DNA of 64,000 nt. Origin: UBA3789 sp963661295 (GTDB taxonomy: Bacteria > Bacillota_I > Bacilli_A > RF39 > UBA660). Below, piece by piece: positions 17,719-27,000 of the stretch. The DNA lies in contig CAVLBI010000133.1 of NCBI GenBank assembly GCA_963661295.1, positions 1 to 64,000 on the forward strand, written 5' to 3'. The position numbers and the translations under genes are program-made. Under the pieces are notes generated by a model. It was not told the DNA's origin, made no database searches, and saw nothing but the letters and a program-made list of their open reading frames with translations. How positions within the stretch are numbered: the stretch's first letter is position 1; every line of letters begins with the position of its first letter.

Positions 17719-18357
17719 ATGGAAACAAATGAAAATATAGAGATATGTAAAAATTGTGGCGGAAAATGTTGCAAGAAAAGTGGATGTGACTACTGGCCTA
17801 GTGATTTGTCTGAAAAAACATATAAAGGCATTTAAAAATTCTTAGAAAGTGGAAAAGTATCCATCGTTGCAATAATGAAATTTAAAAGAATAAATGGAAA
17901 AATATGTAACTTTCCATTTCTATACCTACGTGCAAGAAATACAGAAAGAGATATAGTGGACTTATTATCAATGAAAACACCATGCTCTAGTTTAACTGAA
18001 AATGGATGCAGCTATACATATGCTGAAAGACCATCAAGTGGAAAAAACTTAACACCAAGCAAAGATGGTCTATGCTTTCAAAAAGAAGATAATTTAAAGA
18101 AAATATTAGAGTGGCAACCATACCAAAAACAATTAGAAAAGATAGTAAAAAGATATACTGGAATGTCAGTTGATGATAAATTAAAAGAAGATGTAGTTGC
18201 ACTTCTAACTGATATAAAAGAAGAAAACTTTAAAAATGTTTCAGAATTAGAAATAATAGACATAAAAAGAATGCTGCCAATGCTTATAGAATGTTATCAA
18301 GAAGAGGCAAAAAAAGTATTAAATAGTAATAATAAACTATTAGTAAAAAAAGACTGA
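17719..18357 (+). pseudogene. Cys-cluster (YkgJ-type) protein gene broken by one TAA
   Basis: One continuous frame of 213 codons, interrupted only by TAA at 17833-17835 (codon 39). Before the stop comes a Cys-rich start, CKNCGGKCCKKSGCDYWP, the signature of zinc/iron-chelating Cys-cluster proteins. After it, CSSLTENGCSYTYAERPSSG continues the same family pattern, followed by a helical C-terminal part. An ATTGGTGAA ribosome site precedes ATG 17719, and a good terminator follows. It is either a recent pseudogene or an assembly error; a restart at ATG 17875 would lose the Cys cluster. Confidence 0.8.
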
Positions 18358-18375
18358 TTTATATTAATTCATTAG

Positions 18376-18412
18376 ACATAATAACGTCATTAAAAGAGTT
18401 ATTATGTTTTTA
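18376..18412 (+). terminator. Terminator before ftsK
   Basis: ACATAATAAC (18376-18385) pairs with GTTATTATGT (18398-18407) and is followed by a T-rich tail. Confidence 0.85.
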
Positions 18413-18458
18413 TTTATCAAAAAAATGTAGTATAATGATTACAGGATGTGATTATGAT

Positions 18459-20747
18459 ATGGCAAAAAGAAAAAAGAAGAAATCAAAAAAGACCTCATCA
18501 ATAGAAATAGGTATTGAATTATATGCAATTTTAATTATTTTTATAACAATTATTGGTTTAGGAAAACTAGGACCAGTTGGAAAAGCAATAACATCATTTA
18601 GCTTATTTCTAACAGGATCAGCTTATATGTTATTTTTAATATTAATGCTAATTCTTGGAATATATGTATTTATAAAAAAAGAATGGCCTGACTTCTTTAC
18701 AACAAAAATGTTAGGTCTATATTTATTTATAATAGGCTTACTAACATTCATGCATTGGGATTTTATTTCACAAAATGATGGTAATGCCAGTTTAATATTT
18801 AGAGAAACACTAGACTGTCTAGTAAAAGGATTTAATTCAATTATGGCTACTGGAACAGTATCCGATATGGTATCAGTAGGTGGAGGAATTATTGGTGGAG
18901 TATTTGCCCTTATATTTTCAAAATTATTCTCACTTCTTGGTATGAAAATCGCAACGATTCTATTTATTGTAGTTGGTTTGTGTATGTTTACAGGATTCTC
19001 TATTAGTGAATTTTTAAGTGAAAAAGTAACACTTGCTAAAACTCATAAGAAAGAAAATAAACAAGAAGAGACAGAGTCTGATGAACAACCTATACATAAA
19101 GATATATTTGCTAATAAAAAAGTTAAAATTAGTAATGGCAATGAAATAGAAGAAGAACCGGAAAAACCTAAAATTAAAAGTATTGATGAATTGAAAAAGA
19201 TAAATACACAACAACCAGAAGAACAAGTTCAAAACCAAATTCAAGAACCAGTTGTAGAAAAAGTTGATGTTACTAACCCAGAATATAAATTACCACCAAT
19301 AGACTTATTAAATAAACCTAAAAATAACAATAATTCTATGGACAATGCCGCAATTGAGGCAAATATTGAAAAACTAGAAGAAGTATTAAAAAGTTTCAAT
19401 GTAATTGCTAAAGTAGTAGAAGTACATATTGGACCAACAGTTGCTCAATATGAACTTGAAATTGCAAGTGGAACACGTGTAAATAAAATAACAACATTAA
19501 GTAGAGAAATAGCTCTAGCTTTATCTAAAAAAGATGTAAGAATAGAAGCACCAATTCCTGGTAAAAGTACAGTAGGTGTTGAATTTGCAAATGATAAACC
19601 AACATCAGTAAGTTTCTATGAAATAATGAATAGTAAAGTTATGCAACAAAATCAAGATAAAAAATTAATGGTTCCACTAGGTAAATCAATAATGGGAGAC
19701 ATTGGAGTTTGTGAAATAAATAAAATGCCACATATGTTAATTGCAGGTACTACTGGTTCAGGTAAATCAGTATGTGTTAACGGAATAATTTGTTCAATAT
19801 TAATGAGAGCAAAACCAGATGAAGTAAAACTTGCTATGGTAGATCCAAAAGTGGTTGAATTATCAGTATATAATGGAGTTCCACATCTTATGTGTCCAGT
19901 TGTGTCTGACCCTAAAAAAGCTGCAGTATTACTTGCAAAAATGGTAGCAGAAATGGAACATAGATATCAACAATTTAGTGAATCAGGAACTAAAAAAATT
20001 GAAGGATACAACGAATATGTTGAAAAATGGAACAAGAAAAATCCTGATGTTCAAAAGAAAAAAATGCCATATATAGTAATCATAATAGACGAGTTATCTG
20101 ACCTTATGATGGTCGCTGCAAAAGAAGTTGAAGACTCAATTTTACGTATCACACAAAAAGCTCGTGCTGCAGGGATTCACTTAATAGTTGCAACACAAAG
20201 ACCTTCAACTGAAGTAATCACAGGTTTAATTAAAGCGAACATTCCAAGTAGAATTGCTTTTGCCGTTGGATCAGGAATTGACTCACGAACAATTCTAGAT
20301 CAAGTTGGTGCAGAAAAACTATTAGGAAAAGGAGATATGTTCTTCTTACCAATTGGAATGAACTCACCAATTCGTATTCAAGGTTCATTTATAACAGATG
20401 ATGAAATCCAAAAAATTATTGACTTTACAGTAGAACAACAAAAAGCATCATATGAAGATACATTTATGAACTTAGAAAAAGAAGAACCAAAAGATAATGG
20501 AATAGTTGATGGAGACCCAGTAGAAGTGGATAATGAAGATTCATTATATGATGAGATAGTTAATTTCGTTATAAAAAATCAAAAAGCATCAGCTTCACTT
20601 TTACAAAGAAAGTTTAAAATAGGTTATAATAAAGCCGCAACAATGATGGATGAATTAGAAGAAAACGGTATCATTGGACCACCAACAGGTAATTCAAAAC
20701 CAAGAGAAGTTCTAGTTCAATTTAGTGAATCAGAAGATGAAGAATAG
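18459..20747 (+). CDS. ftsK: FtsK/SpoIIIE DNA translocase
   Basis: A 762-residue hexameric DNA pump that clears chromosome termini through the division septum. A basic N terminus (MAKRKKKKSKK) is followed by four or five membrane helices to about residue 185, then a charged Gln/Glu-rich linker (190-290). The motor domain has Walker A GTTGSGKS, Walker B IIIDELSDLM and the ATQRPSTEVITG motif. The C-terminal gamma winged-helix domain (ASASLLQRKFKIGYNKAATMMDELEENGIIGP) reads KOPS/SRS-type sites. ATG 18459 is chosen over ATG 18435 since AGGATGTGAT lies between them. A TATAAT at 18431-18436 would give a very short leader. Confidence 0.96.
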   Translation: MAKRKKKKSKKTSSIEIGIELYAILIIFITIIGLGKLGPVGKAITSFSLFLTGSAYMLFLILMLILGIYVFIKKEWPDFFTTKMLGLYLFIIGLLTFMHWDFISQNDGNASLIFRETLDCLVKGFNSIMATGTVSDMVSVGGGIIGGVFALIFSKLFSLLGMKIATILFIVVGLCMFTGFSISEFLSEKVTLAKTHKKENKQEETESDEQPIHKDIFANKKVKISNGNEIEEEPEKPKIKSIDELKKINTQQPEEQVQNQIQEPVVEKVDVTNPEYKLPPIDLLNKPKNNNNSMDNAAIEANIEKLEEVLKSFNVIAKVVEVHIGPTVAQYELEIASGTRVNKITTLSREIALALSKKDVRIEAPIPGKSTVGVEFANDKPTSVSFYEIMNSKVMQQNQDKKLMVPLGKSIMGDIGVCEINKMPHMLIAGTTGSGKSVCVNGIICSILMRAKPDEVKLAMVDPKVVELSVYNGVPHLMCPVVSDPKKAAVLLAKMVAEMEHRYQQFSESGTKKIEGYNEYVEKWNKKNPDVQKKKMPYIVIIIDELSDLMMVAAKEVEDSILRITQKARAAGIHLIVATQRPSTEVITGLIKANIPSRIAFAVGSGIDSRTILDQVGAEKLLGKGDMFFLPIGMNSPIRIQGSFITDDEIQKIIDFTVEQQKASYEDTFMNLEKEEPKDNGIVDGDPVEVDNEDSLYDEIVNFVIKNQKASASLLQRKFKIGYNKAATMMDELEENGIIGPPTGNSKPREVLVQFSESEDEE

Positions 20748-20756
20748 GTGGATAAT

Positions 20757-21368
20757 ATGAAAGAAGTTACTAAAAAAACATAAGAAGAAAAGTTTGAAGA
20801 AAACATATCAAACTTAAGAAAAGAATTTGAAATTAATAAAAAAGGTACAAATAAAAGAATAGAAAATATTCTACTAGATATAAAACAAGAAAAAAATGGC
20901 CTAACAATTACAGAAACCCTTAAGAAAAACAAAGAAAAAGTAATGACTGGAATATTAAGTGTAGTATTAATCATTTTAGGAATATTTGGAGAGGTTCCAT
21001 CAGATGGAATATACTACTTTGGCTTCCTTTTCTTTATATTTGGTTTCTTTATAGGAATATATGAATCAGGCCCTGGTATAATATTTTTCTTTTCTCATTG
21101 AGGAACAGGACTTGCAATAATGTTAGGATCTAAATTATATCCTATATTTGAAAGCCCAATACTTACAGATATGCCAATAAAATTAATATTAGTCCTAATA
21201 TTAATCGCAGCCATAACAATAATTTCATTTGTATTAATAGTGTTATTTAATGTTACAAATAAATTTAAAAGACACAAAGAATACTTACCATTAACCTTAG
21301 CTTTATTCACATTAGCTGTCTTAATATCAACATTTGTACCAAAGTTAATAGTACCTGGAATATTTTGA
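20757..21368 (+). pseudogene. Membrane protein gene broken by TAA and TGA
   Basis: A single frame of 203 codons with two internal stops: TAA at 20781-20783 (codon 9) and TGA at 21099-21101 (codon 115). The conceptual protein has a Lys/Glu-rich N-terminal part (~60 residues) and four hydrophobic segments, ending VPKLIVPGIF. A GGTGGATAAT ribosome site lies 3' of the ftsK stop, so it was probably co-transcribed with ftsK. No family was recognised. Two stops of different type with an otherwise clean frame indicate recent decay. Confidence 0.75.
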
Positions 21369-21380
21369 TAAATAATAAAA

Positions 21381-21419
21381 TAAAAATGATTGGCATGAAA
21401 GTCAATCATTTTCTGTTTT
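21381..21419. terminator. Terminator between convergent units
   Basis: AAAATGATTG pairs with CAATCATTTT, followed by a T-rich tail on the + strand. It also closes the MerR-type gene on the other strand. Confidence 0.8.
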
Positions 21420-21821
21420 TATCAAATAACTAAAATATTTTGTTTTACCTGATAAAATATCTTTATAAAATTTTTGCTTCCAGTGAACAAAGTCAATCGC
21501 ATCTTGTATTTCTTGCTTTTTATGTTCTAACTCACGAAGTTTAGAATCTAAAATATCTTGTCTTTCAGGTATAGAAGACTCACCCTTTAAACACAACTCC
21601 AAATATTCTTTCATCTCAGCAATACTCATCCCACAATTTTTTAGGCAAGATAGACTTTTGATCCAGTTAATGTCATTATCATCAAACACACGATAATTAC
21701 TTTTATTTCTTTTAACATTTGGAATTAAACCTTCATTACAATAAAATTTTAAAGTATCATAAGTTAGTCCTGTTTTATCACAAGTCTCTTTCATTGAATA
21801 TAATTTTTCTGTTTTTATCAT
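21402..21821 (-). CDS. MerR family transcriptional regulator
   Basis: A 139-residue one-component regulator. The winged helix-turn-helix is MKETCDKTGLTYDTLKFYCNEGLIPN followed by NYRVFDDNDINWIKSL, and a long dimerisation coiled coil (about residues 75-115) follows. There is only a short C-terminal effector region, as in the AdhR-like group that controls reductases. Start is ATG 21821, preceded by AGAGGTGA; the GTG three codons upstream is part of that site. It is divergent from an aldo-keto reductase whose promoter carries a MerR-type operator, so autoregulation and reductase control are likely. Confidence 0.9.
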   Translation of the reverse strand: MIKTEKLYSMKETCDKTGLTYDTLKFYCNEGLIPNVKRNKSNYRVFDDNDINWIKSLSCLKNCGMSIAEMKEYLELCLKGESSIPERQDILDSKLRELEHKKQEIQDAIDFVHWKQKFYKDILSGKTKYFSYLIKTEND

Positions 21822-21892
21822 AAAATTCACCTCTTAGTACATTATAAAAAATAGAGTATAATATGCAGTCAATAAAAAATAATAAAAAAATA

Positions 21893-21923
21893 TTGACCGT
21901 GTCTAACACACGACTATTAGAAT
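21893..21923 (+). promoter_or_regulatory. MerR-type promoter with dyad operator for the AKR gene
   Basis: TTGACC (21893-21898) and TAGAAT (21918-21923) are separated by 19 bases, the long spacer typical of MerR-activated promoters. Inside the spacer is the dyad CGTGT-CTAAC-ACACG (21898-21912). A second inverted repeat, AAATTGA/TCAATTT (21932-21953), follows in the leader. Confidence 0.65.
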
Positions 21924-21968
21924 TGTATTGTAAATTGATAGTCTTGTCAATTTAGAAAGGGTGAAAAT

Positions 21969-22859
21969 ATGGAATATATAAAACTTAACAACGGTGTAGA
22001 AATGCCAATTTTAGGATTTGGAGTTTATCAAATTCCTAAGGAAGAAACAAAAAGATGCGTGCTTGATGCTATTAAAGTAGGATATAGAAGTATCGATACT
22101 GCCCAAAGTTATTTTAATGAAGCTGAAGTTGGAGAAGCAATTTCAGAGTGTGGTGTACCAAGAGAAGACTTATTTATCACAACAAAAGTATGGATTGATA
22201 ATTATGGGTATGAAAATTGTAAAAAATCAGTAGAAGAATCTTTAAAAAAATTAAGAACTGATTATATTGATTTAGTATTACTTCATCAACCATTTAGTGA
22301 TTATTATGGAGCATATAGAGCTTTAGAAGATTTATATGAAGAAGGAAAAATAAGAGCAATAGGTGTATCAAACTTCTATCCAGATAGATTAAGCGACATG
22401 TGTTTATTTGGAAGAAAAGTAGTGCCAGCAGTAAATCAAGTAGAAACAAACCCAATTAATGCGCAGGTTAAAGCACAAGAAAATATGGAAAAGTATGGAG
22501 TGCATATTGAAGCATGGGCACCATTTGGAGAAGGAAGAAATGGTTTATTTGAAAATGAAACCTTAGTTAATATTGGTAAAAAATATAATAAGAGTTCAGC
22601 TCAAGTAATACTTAGATGGTTAATTCAAAGGGGTGTAATTATTGCTTGTAAATCTACTCATATAGAAAGAATGCAAGAAAACTTTAATGTATTTGATTTT
22701 TGTCTTTCAAAAGATGATATGGAAAATATTAATAAATTAGATACAAGTGATAGTTTGTTCTTCAATCATCAAGACCCTAACATGGTTGAATGGTTTGATA
22801 ATATTGTTAAAGAAAGAAGAACAAACGAAGATTGTCGTAATGACAAAAAGAATTGGTAA
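21969..22859 (+). CDS. Aldo-keto reductase
   Basis: A 296-residue NADPH-dependent reductase of the AKR5-like group that reduces small aldehydes or ketones. The catalytic tetrad is visible: Asp and Tyr in DTAQSYFNE, Lys in TTKVW and His in LLHQP. The cofactor end motifs are VIACKSTHIERMQENF. AAAGGGTGAAAAT precedes the ATG. It is driven from a MerR-type promoter and followed after 9 bases by a membrane-tethered flavodoxin, so the three genes look like one electrophile or redox-stress module. Confidence 0.93.
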   Translation: MEYIKLNNGVEMPILGFGVYQIPKEETKRCVLDAIKVGYRSIDTAQSYFNEAEVGEAISECGVPREDLFITTKVWIDNYGYENCKKSVEESLKKLRTDYIDLVLLHQPFSDYYGAYRALEDLYEEGKIRAIGVSNFYPDRLSDMCLFGRKVVPAVNQVETNPINAQVKAQENMEKYGVHIEAWAPFGEGRNGLFENETLVNIGKKYNKSSAQVILRWLIQRGVIIACKSTHIERMQENFNVFDFCLSKDDMENINKLDTSDSLFFNHQDPNMVEWFDNIVKERRTNEDCRNDKKNW

Positions 22860-22868
22860 GGAGAATTT

Positions 22869-23510
22869 ATGAATAAGAAGATAATTATAGGAGTTTTAAC
22901 AGTAATTATAATTGCTATTATAGGAATGTACAGTTACTCTTTCATTAATAGTAATAAGAACATAAATGAAACAAACTCAAGTAATGATTATAGTAAAGAT
23001 AACAAAAGTGATAATAAAATAACTTCTGATGGTAAAATGCTTGTTGCGTATTTTTCTGCGACTGGTTCTACAAAAAAAGTAGCAGAAGAACTAGCTAAAA
23101 ACTTAAATGCTGATCTTTTTGAGATTGAGCCAGTAGATGCTTATACATCAGATGATTTAAATTGGTCAGATAATAATTCTAGAGTATCAAAAGAACATAA
23201 TGATGAATCATTAAGAAATATTAAATTAAAAAATACTAAAGTTTCTAATTGGGATAATTATGATACTGTTTTAATTGGTTATCCAATTTGGTGGGGAATT
23301 GCTGCATGGCCAGTAAATAATTTTGTTAAAGATAATGATTTTACTGGTAAAACAGTTATTCCTTTCTGTACATCTGCATCAAGTGATCTTGGTCAAAGTG
23401 GGGAATTACTACAAGATATGGCAAAAGGTGGAGACTTTCAAAAAGGAATGCGCTTTTCATCTAGTGCATCAACTAAAGAAATAAAAGAATGGACAGACAG
23501 CTTAAAATAA
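22869..23510 (+). CDS. Membrane-anchored flavodoxin-like protein
   Basis: A 213-residue protein with an N-terminal membrane helix (about residues 4-26), a Asn/Ser/Asp-rich linker, then a flavodoxin_4-type domain. The FMN phosphate loop is SATGSTKKVAEEL, and LIGYPIWWGIAAWPVNNF and FCTSASSDLGQS form the other FMN loops. The domain would sit outside the membrane, which is unusual for a flavodoxin, as FMN must be loaded there. The GAGAATTT ribosome site and 9-base gap from the AKR gene show co-transcription. Confidence 0.88.
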   Translation: MNKKIIIGVLTVIIIAIIGMYSYSFINSNKNINETNSSNDYSKDNKSDNKITSDGKMLVAYFSATGSTKKVAEELAKNLNADLFEIEPVDAYTSDDLNWSDNNSRVSKEHNDESLRNIKLKNTKVSNWDNYDTVLIGYPIWWGIAAWPVNNFVKDNDFTGKTVIPFCTSASSDLGQSGELLQDMAKGGDFQKGMRFSSSASTKEIKEWTDSLK

Positions 23511-23578
23511 AAACTTACTATTAAATTCTTTAATTATTAAAATTTATATCAAAGTTAATAGTAATAAGACTATTTCAA

Positions 23579-23616
23579 TAAACAAGTTTAAATCAATTTG
23601 AACTTGTTTTTTTTTA
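23579..23616 (+). terminator. Terminator after the flavodoxin gene
   Basis: AACAAGTT pairs with AACTTGTT and is followed by nine or more Ts. Confidence 0.88.
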
Positions 23617-23629
23617 TATAAAAGTTTGT

Positions 23630-23635
23630 TATAAT
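23630..23635 (+). promoter_or_regulatory. -10 element of deoD
   Basis: TATAAT at 23630-23635, 25 bases before the chosen GTG start. No clear -35 beyond a T-rich tract. Confidence 0.45.
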
Positions 23636-23660
23636 GATATAAGAAAGAAGGTTGATTAAT

Positions 23661-24374
23661 GTGCCAACACCACATATTGAAAGTAAAAAAGAAGATATTG
23701 CAAAGAATGTATTAATGCCAGGAGACCCACTTCGTGCAAAATACATTGCTGAAAATTTTTTAGAAGATTATAAACTAATTAATACAGTAAGAAACATGTA
23801 TGGATATACAGGAAAATATAAAGGAAAAGAAGTAACTGTATTCGCATCAGGTATGGGAGTACCAAGCATTGGAATATACTCATATGAATTATATAAATTC
23901 TACGACGTAGAAAACATTATAAGAATAGGTACATGTGGATCATTCCATGAAGATATAAAATTATTAGATGTTGTCTTATCAAGCGGAGCTTATTGTAAAA
24001 GTTACTTTGATGAACTATTAGATGGAGTAGACCTAAACTTTATTCAGTCATCTGCAGAATTAAATAGAAAGATAATGAATAAAGCAAAAGAAAAATATAT
24101 GAATTTAAAAGTTGGAAAGACAATTACATCAGATGTCTTTGATCTTTACTGTGATGATGAAGAAAAGTTTAGAGGAAACTTTCCAGATATGAACTTCCTA
24201 GCAGTAGAAATGGAAGCATTCGGACTATTCTATATCGCAAACAAATTAGGAAGAAATGCATCAGCCCTAATGACTGTAGTAGATTCACTATATGATAAAA
24301 GATCATTATCAAGTGAAGAAAGAGAAAAATCCCTTAATGATATGATAGAAATGGCATTAGAATCTATAATTTAG
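23661..24374 (+). CDS. deoD: Purine-nucleoside phosphorylase
   Basis: Cleaves purine (deoxy)nucleosides with phosphate for salvage; hexameric PNP of the DeoD family. Signatures are NVLMPGDPLRAKYIAE, GMGVPSIGIYSYEL, RIGTCGSF and the purine-site AVEMEAFGLF. The length of 237 residues is normal. The start is taken as GTG 23661 (protein begins MPTPHIESKK), since the AAGG at 23648-23652 overlaps the earlier TTG at 23652 and DeoD proteins begin near this point. Probably a single-gene unit. Confidence 0.94.
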   Translation: MPTPHIESKKEDIAKNVLMPGDPLRAKYIAENFLEDYKLINTVRNMYGYTGKYKGKEVTVFASGMGVPSIGIYSYELYKFYDVENIIRIGTCGSFHEDIKLLDVVLSSGAYCKSYFDELLDGVDLNFIQSSAELNRKIMNKAKEKYMNLKVGKTITSDVFDLYCDDEEKFRGNFPDMNFLAVEMEAFGLFYIANKLGRNASALMTVVDSLYDKRSLSSEEREKSLNDMIEMALESII

Positions 24375-24408
24375 AAAAATATGTTCATAATAATAAAGAG
24401 GTGAAAAC

Positions 24409-25671
24409 ATGCAAATAATAAACAAAGATTTAGGATCATACAATTTACACATAATAAAAACAGATCAATTTAAGACAATGACAATGCAAGTTATATTTCA
24501 TACACCAATAATAAAAAAAGATATAACTAAAAGAAACATTTTATCAGATATACTATTACAATCAACAAAAGAATATGCATCTCACAGAGACTTAACAATC
24601 AAATCAGAAGAATTATATGGAGCAGATTTATATACAAGAAATAGAAGAGTAGGAAATTACATAATGACAAGCTTCACTCTTCAAACACTAAATGATAAAT
24701 ATACAGAAACAGGCAATTTTGAAGAATCAGTCAAATTTCTTCACGAAATATTATTTAATCCAGATGTTGAAGAAAAAAAATTCAAAGAAGAAAAACTAGA
24801 TTTAGTAAAAACTAATGCAACACTTGCCTTAAATTCACTAAAAGAAAATGCTCCGAGTTATTCAATAATTCGTATGAATGAAGCATATGATAAAGAAAGT
24901 CCTATTTCATATAGAACAGTAGGTTATTTAGAAGATTTAGAATCAATAACTGTAGAAAACTTATATGAATATTATGAAAATATGATTGATAATGACTATG
25001 TAGATATATTTGTATTAGGAGATGTAAATGTAAAAGATGTCCTACCATTAGTTAAAAAGTATTTTAAATTTAAGAAAGTTAAGAAAAGAAAAGCGTCATA
25101 CTATCTTCAAAATAAAATTCCTCGTAAAAGAAGATTATTTGCAAAAGAGACAAATAACAATTCTCAGTCAAATCTAGCAATTGCCTGTCCTATATCAAAA
25201 CTATCAGAAAATGATAAAAACTATTCTATGTTACTAGCAAACATAATATTAGGAGAAACAGCTGACTCTAAACTATTTAAAGAAGTAAGAGAAGAAAACT
25301 CTCTATGCTACACAATAAGATCAAACTATAATAGATTAGATAATTTAATGGTAATATATGCAGGAATAGATAAAGAAAACTATACTAAATCATTAGAATT
25401 AATTACTAAAAATATTCAAGATATGAAAAAAGGTAAATTTACAGATAATGATATAAAAGTAGCCAAAGAATTCTTTAATACATCAGCTGAACTAATTATG
25501 GAGTCTCCTACAGGAATAATAAATGAAGTATTATCAGAAGAAATATTAAAAATAGAACCATTAGATATTAGAAAAGAAAAGATTAATAAAATAACAAGAA
25601 AAGATATAATTAGAGCTAGTAAAAAAATAGATATGGATACAGTCTTCTTATTAGAAGGAGGTAATGAATAA
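24409..25671 (+). CDS. ymfF: M16-family peptidase homologue, non-catalytic subunit (YmfF-like)
   Basis: A 420-residue M16-fold protein. It lacks the HxxEH zinc motif in the first domain but keeps the general M16 pattern, including DIFVLGDV and ENSLCYTIRSNYNRLDNLMVIYAGI. It is followed, with a 1-base TAATG overlap, by the HxxEH-containing partner, matching the ymfF-ymfH pair of Bacilli. The two probably form a heterodimeric peptidase acting on small peptides; the substrate is unknown. A GAGGTGAAAAC ribosome site precedes the ATG. Confidence 0.88.
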   Translation: MQIINKDLGSYNLHIIKTDQFKTMTMQVIFHTPIIKKDITKRNILSDILLQSTKEYASHRDLTIKSEELYGADLYTRNRRVGNYIMTSFTLQTLNDKYTETGNFEESVKFLHEILFNPDVEEKKFKEEKLDLVKTNATLALNSLKENAPSYSIIRMNEAYDKESPISYRTVGYLEDLESITVENLYEYYENMIDNDYVDIFVLGDVNVKDVLPLVKKYFKFKKVKKRKASYYLQNKIPRKRRLFAKETNNNSQSNLAIACPISKLSENDKNYSMLLANIILGETADSKLFKEVREENSLCYTIRSNYNRLDNLMVIYAGIDKENYTKSLELITKNIQDMKKGKFTDNDIKVAKEFFNTSAELIMESPTGIINEVLSEEILKIEPLDIRKEKINKITRKDIIRASKKIDMDTVFLLEGGNE

Positions 25672-26939
25672 TGAAAAAAATAGAATTAAAAGGACTAGAA
25701 GCAACACTTTATCAAGAAACTTTAGATAATGGTTTAGAAATATATTTATTACCATATGAAAATAAGAAAAATTACTATATTAGTTATGCTACACACTTTG
25801 GAAGTGATGTCTTAGAGTTTACTGATACAACAGGTAAAAATCATACTCCACCATTAGGAGTAGCACACTTTCTAGAACATAAAATGTTTGAAGAAGAATC
25901 AGGCATAGATCCATTTTCATTCTTCTCAGAATCAGGAACAGACTCTAATGCATCAACTTCATATGATAATACTCAGTATATTTGTGCAGGAACTAGAAAC
26001 TTTAGAGAAAATCTAAGATATTTAATTCAATTTGTAAATAGACCATATTATACAGACGAAAATGTAGAAAAAGAAAAAGGAATAATTGCCGAAGAATTGA
26101 AAATGTATGACGATATTCCGGACTACAAAATAGAACAAAGATTAAGAGAATGTTTATATAAAAATAGTCCGAGAAGAATAGATATAGGTGGAACAGTAGA
26201 AGAAATAAATAAAATTACGAAAGAAGATTTATATGACTGTTATAATAGCTTTTATAAACCTAATAATATGTTTATAGAAGTAGTAGGTAACTTTAATGTA
26301 GATGATGCTATTGAAGTAATAAAAGAAGAACTGCAAAATAAAGAAAAATCAAATGTTTCAGAAATCAAAGAAGTAATAGAACCGGTCGAAGTATATAAAA
26401 AAGAATTAACTATAAAAGAAGATATTGATGTAGAAAAAATAGCCCTAGGTCTAAAAGTACCAGTAAAAGATTTATCATTAAAAGACATAGAACTAGATTT
26501 ATATCTTACAATGATTACTAATATCTTATTTGGATCATCATCAGAATTTAAAGAAAGAGTAAGAAAAGCAAAAATTCTTTCTAATATTTATACAGAATGG
26601 GAAACACTAAAAAAATTTAGAACGTTCTATCTTGAAGCATCAACAACAGACCCTGATAAATTATTAGAAGAAATAAAATATGAATTAAAAAACATGCAAC
26701 TACCAGAAAATGTATTCAATAGAATAAAAAAAGTCTGGATTGCTAATGAAGTAAAAATGATAGATGAAATTTCCGCAACAAGTTACAACATATATGATGA
26801 TATATTAAGATATAATAAAGTAATACCAAATAGATTAGAATTAATTAGAAAAATGAATTATGAAAAACTAAAAAAACTAGTCAAAGAAATAGATTTTGAA
26901 AATATAAGTATTGTAAAAATGCTATCAAACAAAAAGTAG
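25671..26939 (+). CDS. ymfH: M16-family zinc peptidase (YmfH-like)
   Basis: A 422-residue catalytic M16 peptidase. The inverted zinc motif is HFLEHKMF, with the downstream Glu in KEKGIIAEELKMYDD. It overlaps its non-catalytic partner by one base. The second-domain Arg/Tyr region (GSSSEFKERVRKAKILSNIYTEW) is present. It is followed by a short palindromic terminator. Confidence 0.9.
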   Translation: MKKIELKGLEATLYQETLDNGLEIYLLPYENKKNYYISYATHFGSDVLEFTDTTGKNHTPPLGVAHFLEHKMFEEESGIDPFSFFSESGTDSNASTSYDNTQYICAGTRNFRENLRYLIQFVNRPYYTDENVEKEKGIIAEELKMYDDIPDYKIEQRLRECLYKNSPRRIDIGGTVEEINKITKEDLYDCYNSFYKPNNMFIEVVGNFNVDDAIEVIKEELQNKEKSNVSEIKEVIEPVEVYKKELTIKEDIDVEKIALGLKVPVKDLSLKDIELDLYLTMITNILFGSSSEFKERVRKAKILSNIYTEWETLKKFRTFYLEASTTDPDKLLEEIKYELKNMQLPENVFNRIKKVWIANEVKMIDEISATSYNIYDDILRYNKVIPNRLELIRKMNYEKLKKLVKEIDFENISIVKMLSNKK

Positions 26940-26960
26940 AATAATTATTCTATTTTTTTT
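26937..26960 (+). terminator. Terminator after ymfH
   Basis: TAGAATAATTATTCTA palindrome (26937-26952) overlapping the stop, then an uninterrupted T run. Confidence 0.85.
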
Positions 26961-27000
26961 ACTATTATGATAGAATTAAATAAAGTAGAGGTGTAGTTAA

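Noticed and set aside
21099..21101. TGA as a Trp codon (Mycoplasma code)
   Set aside because: Several real genes here end in TGA with a coupled ATGA start, TGG is used for Trp, and the same frame also has a TAA.
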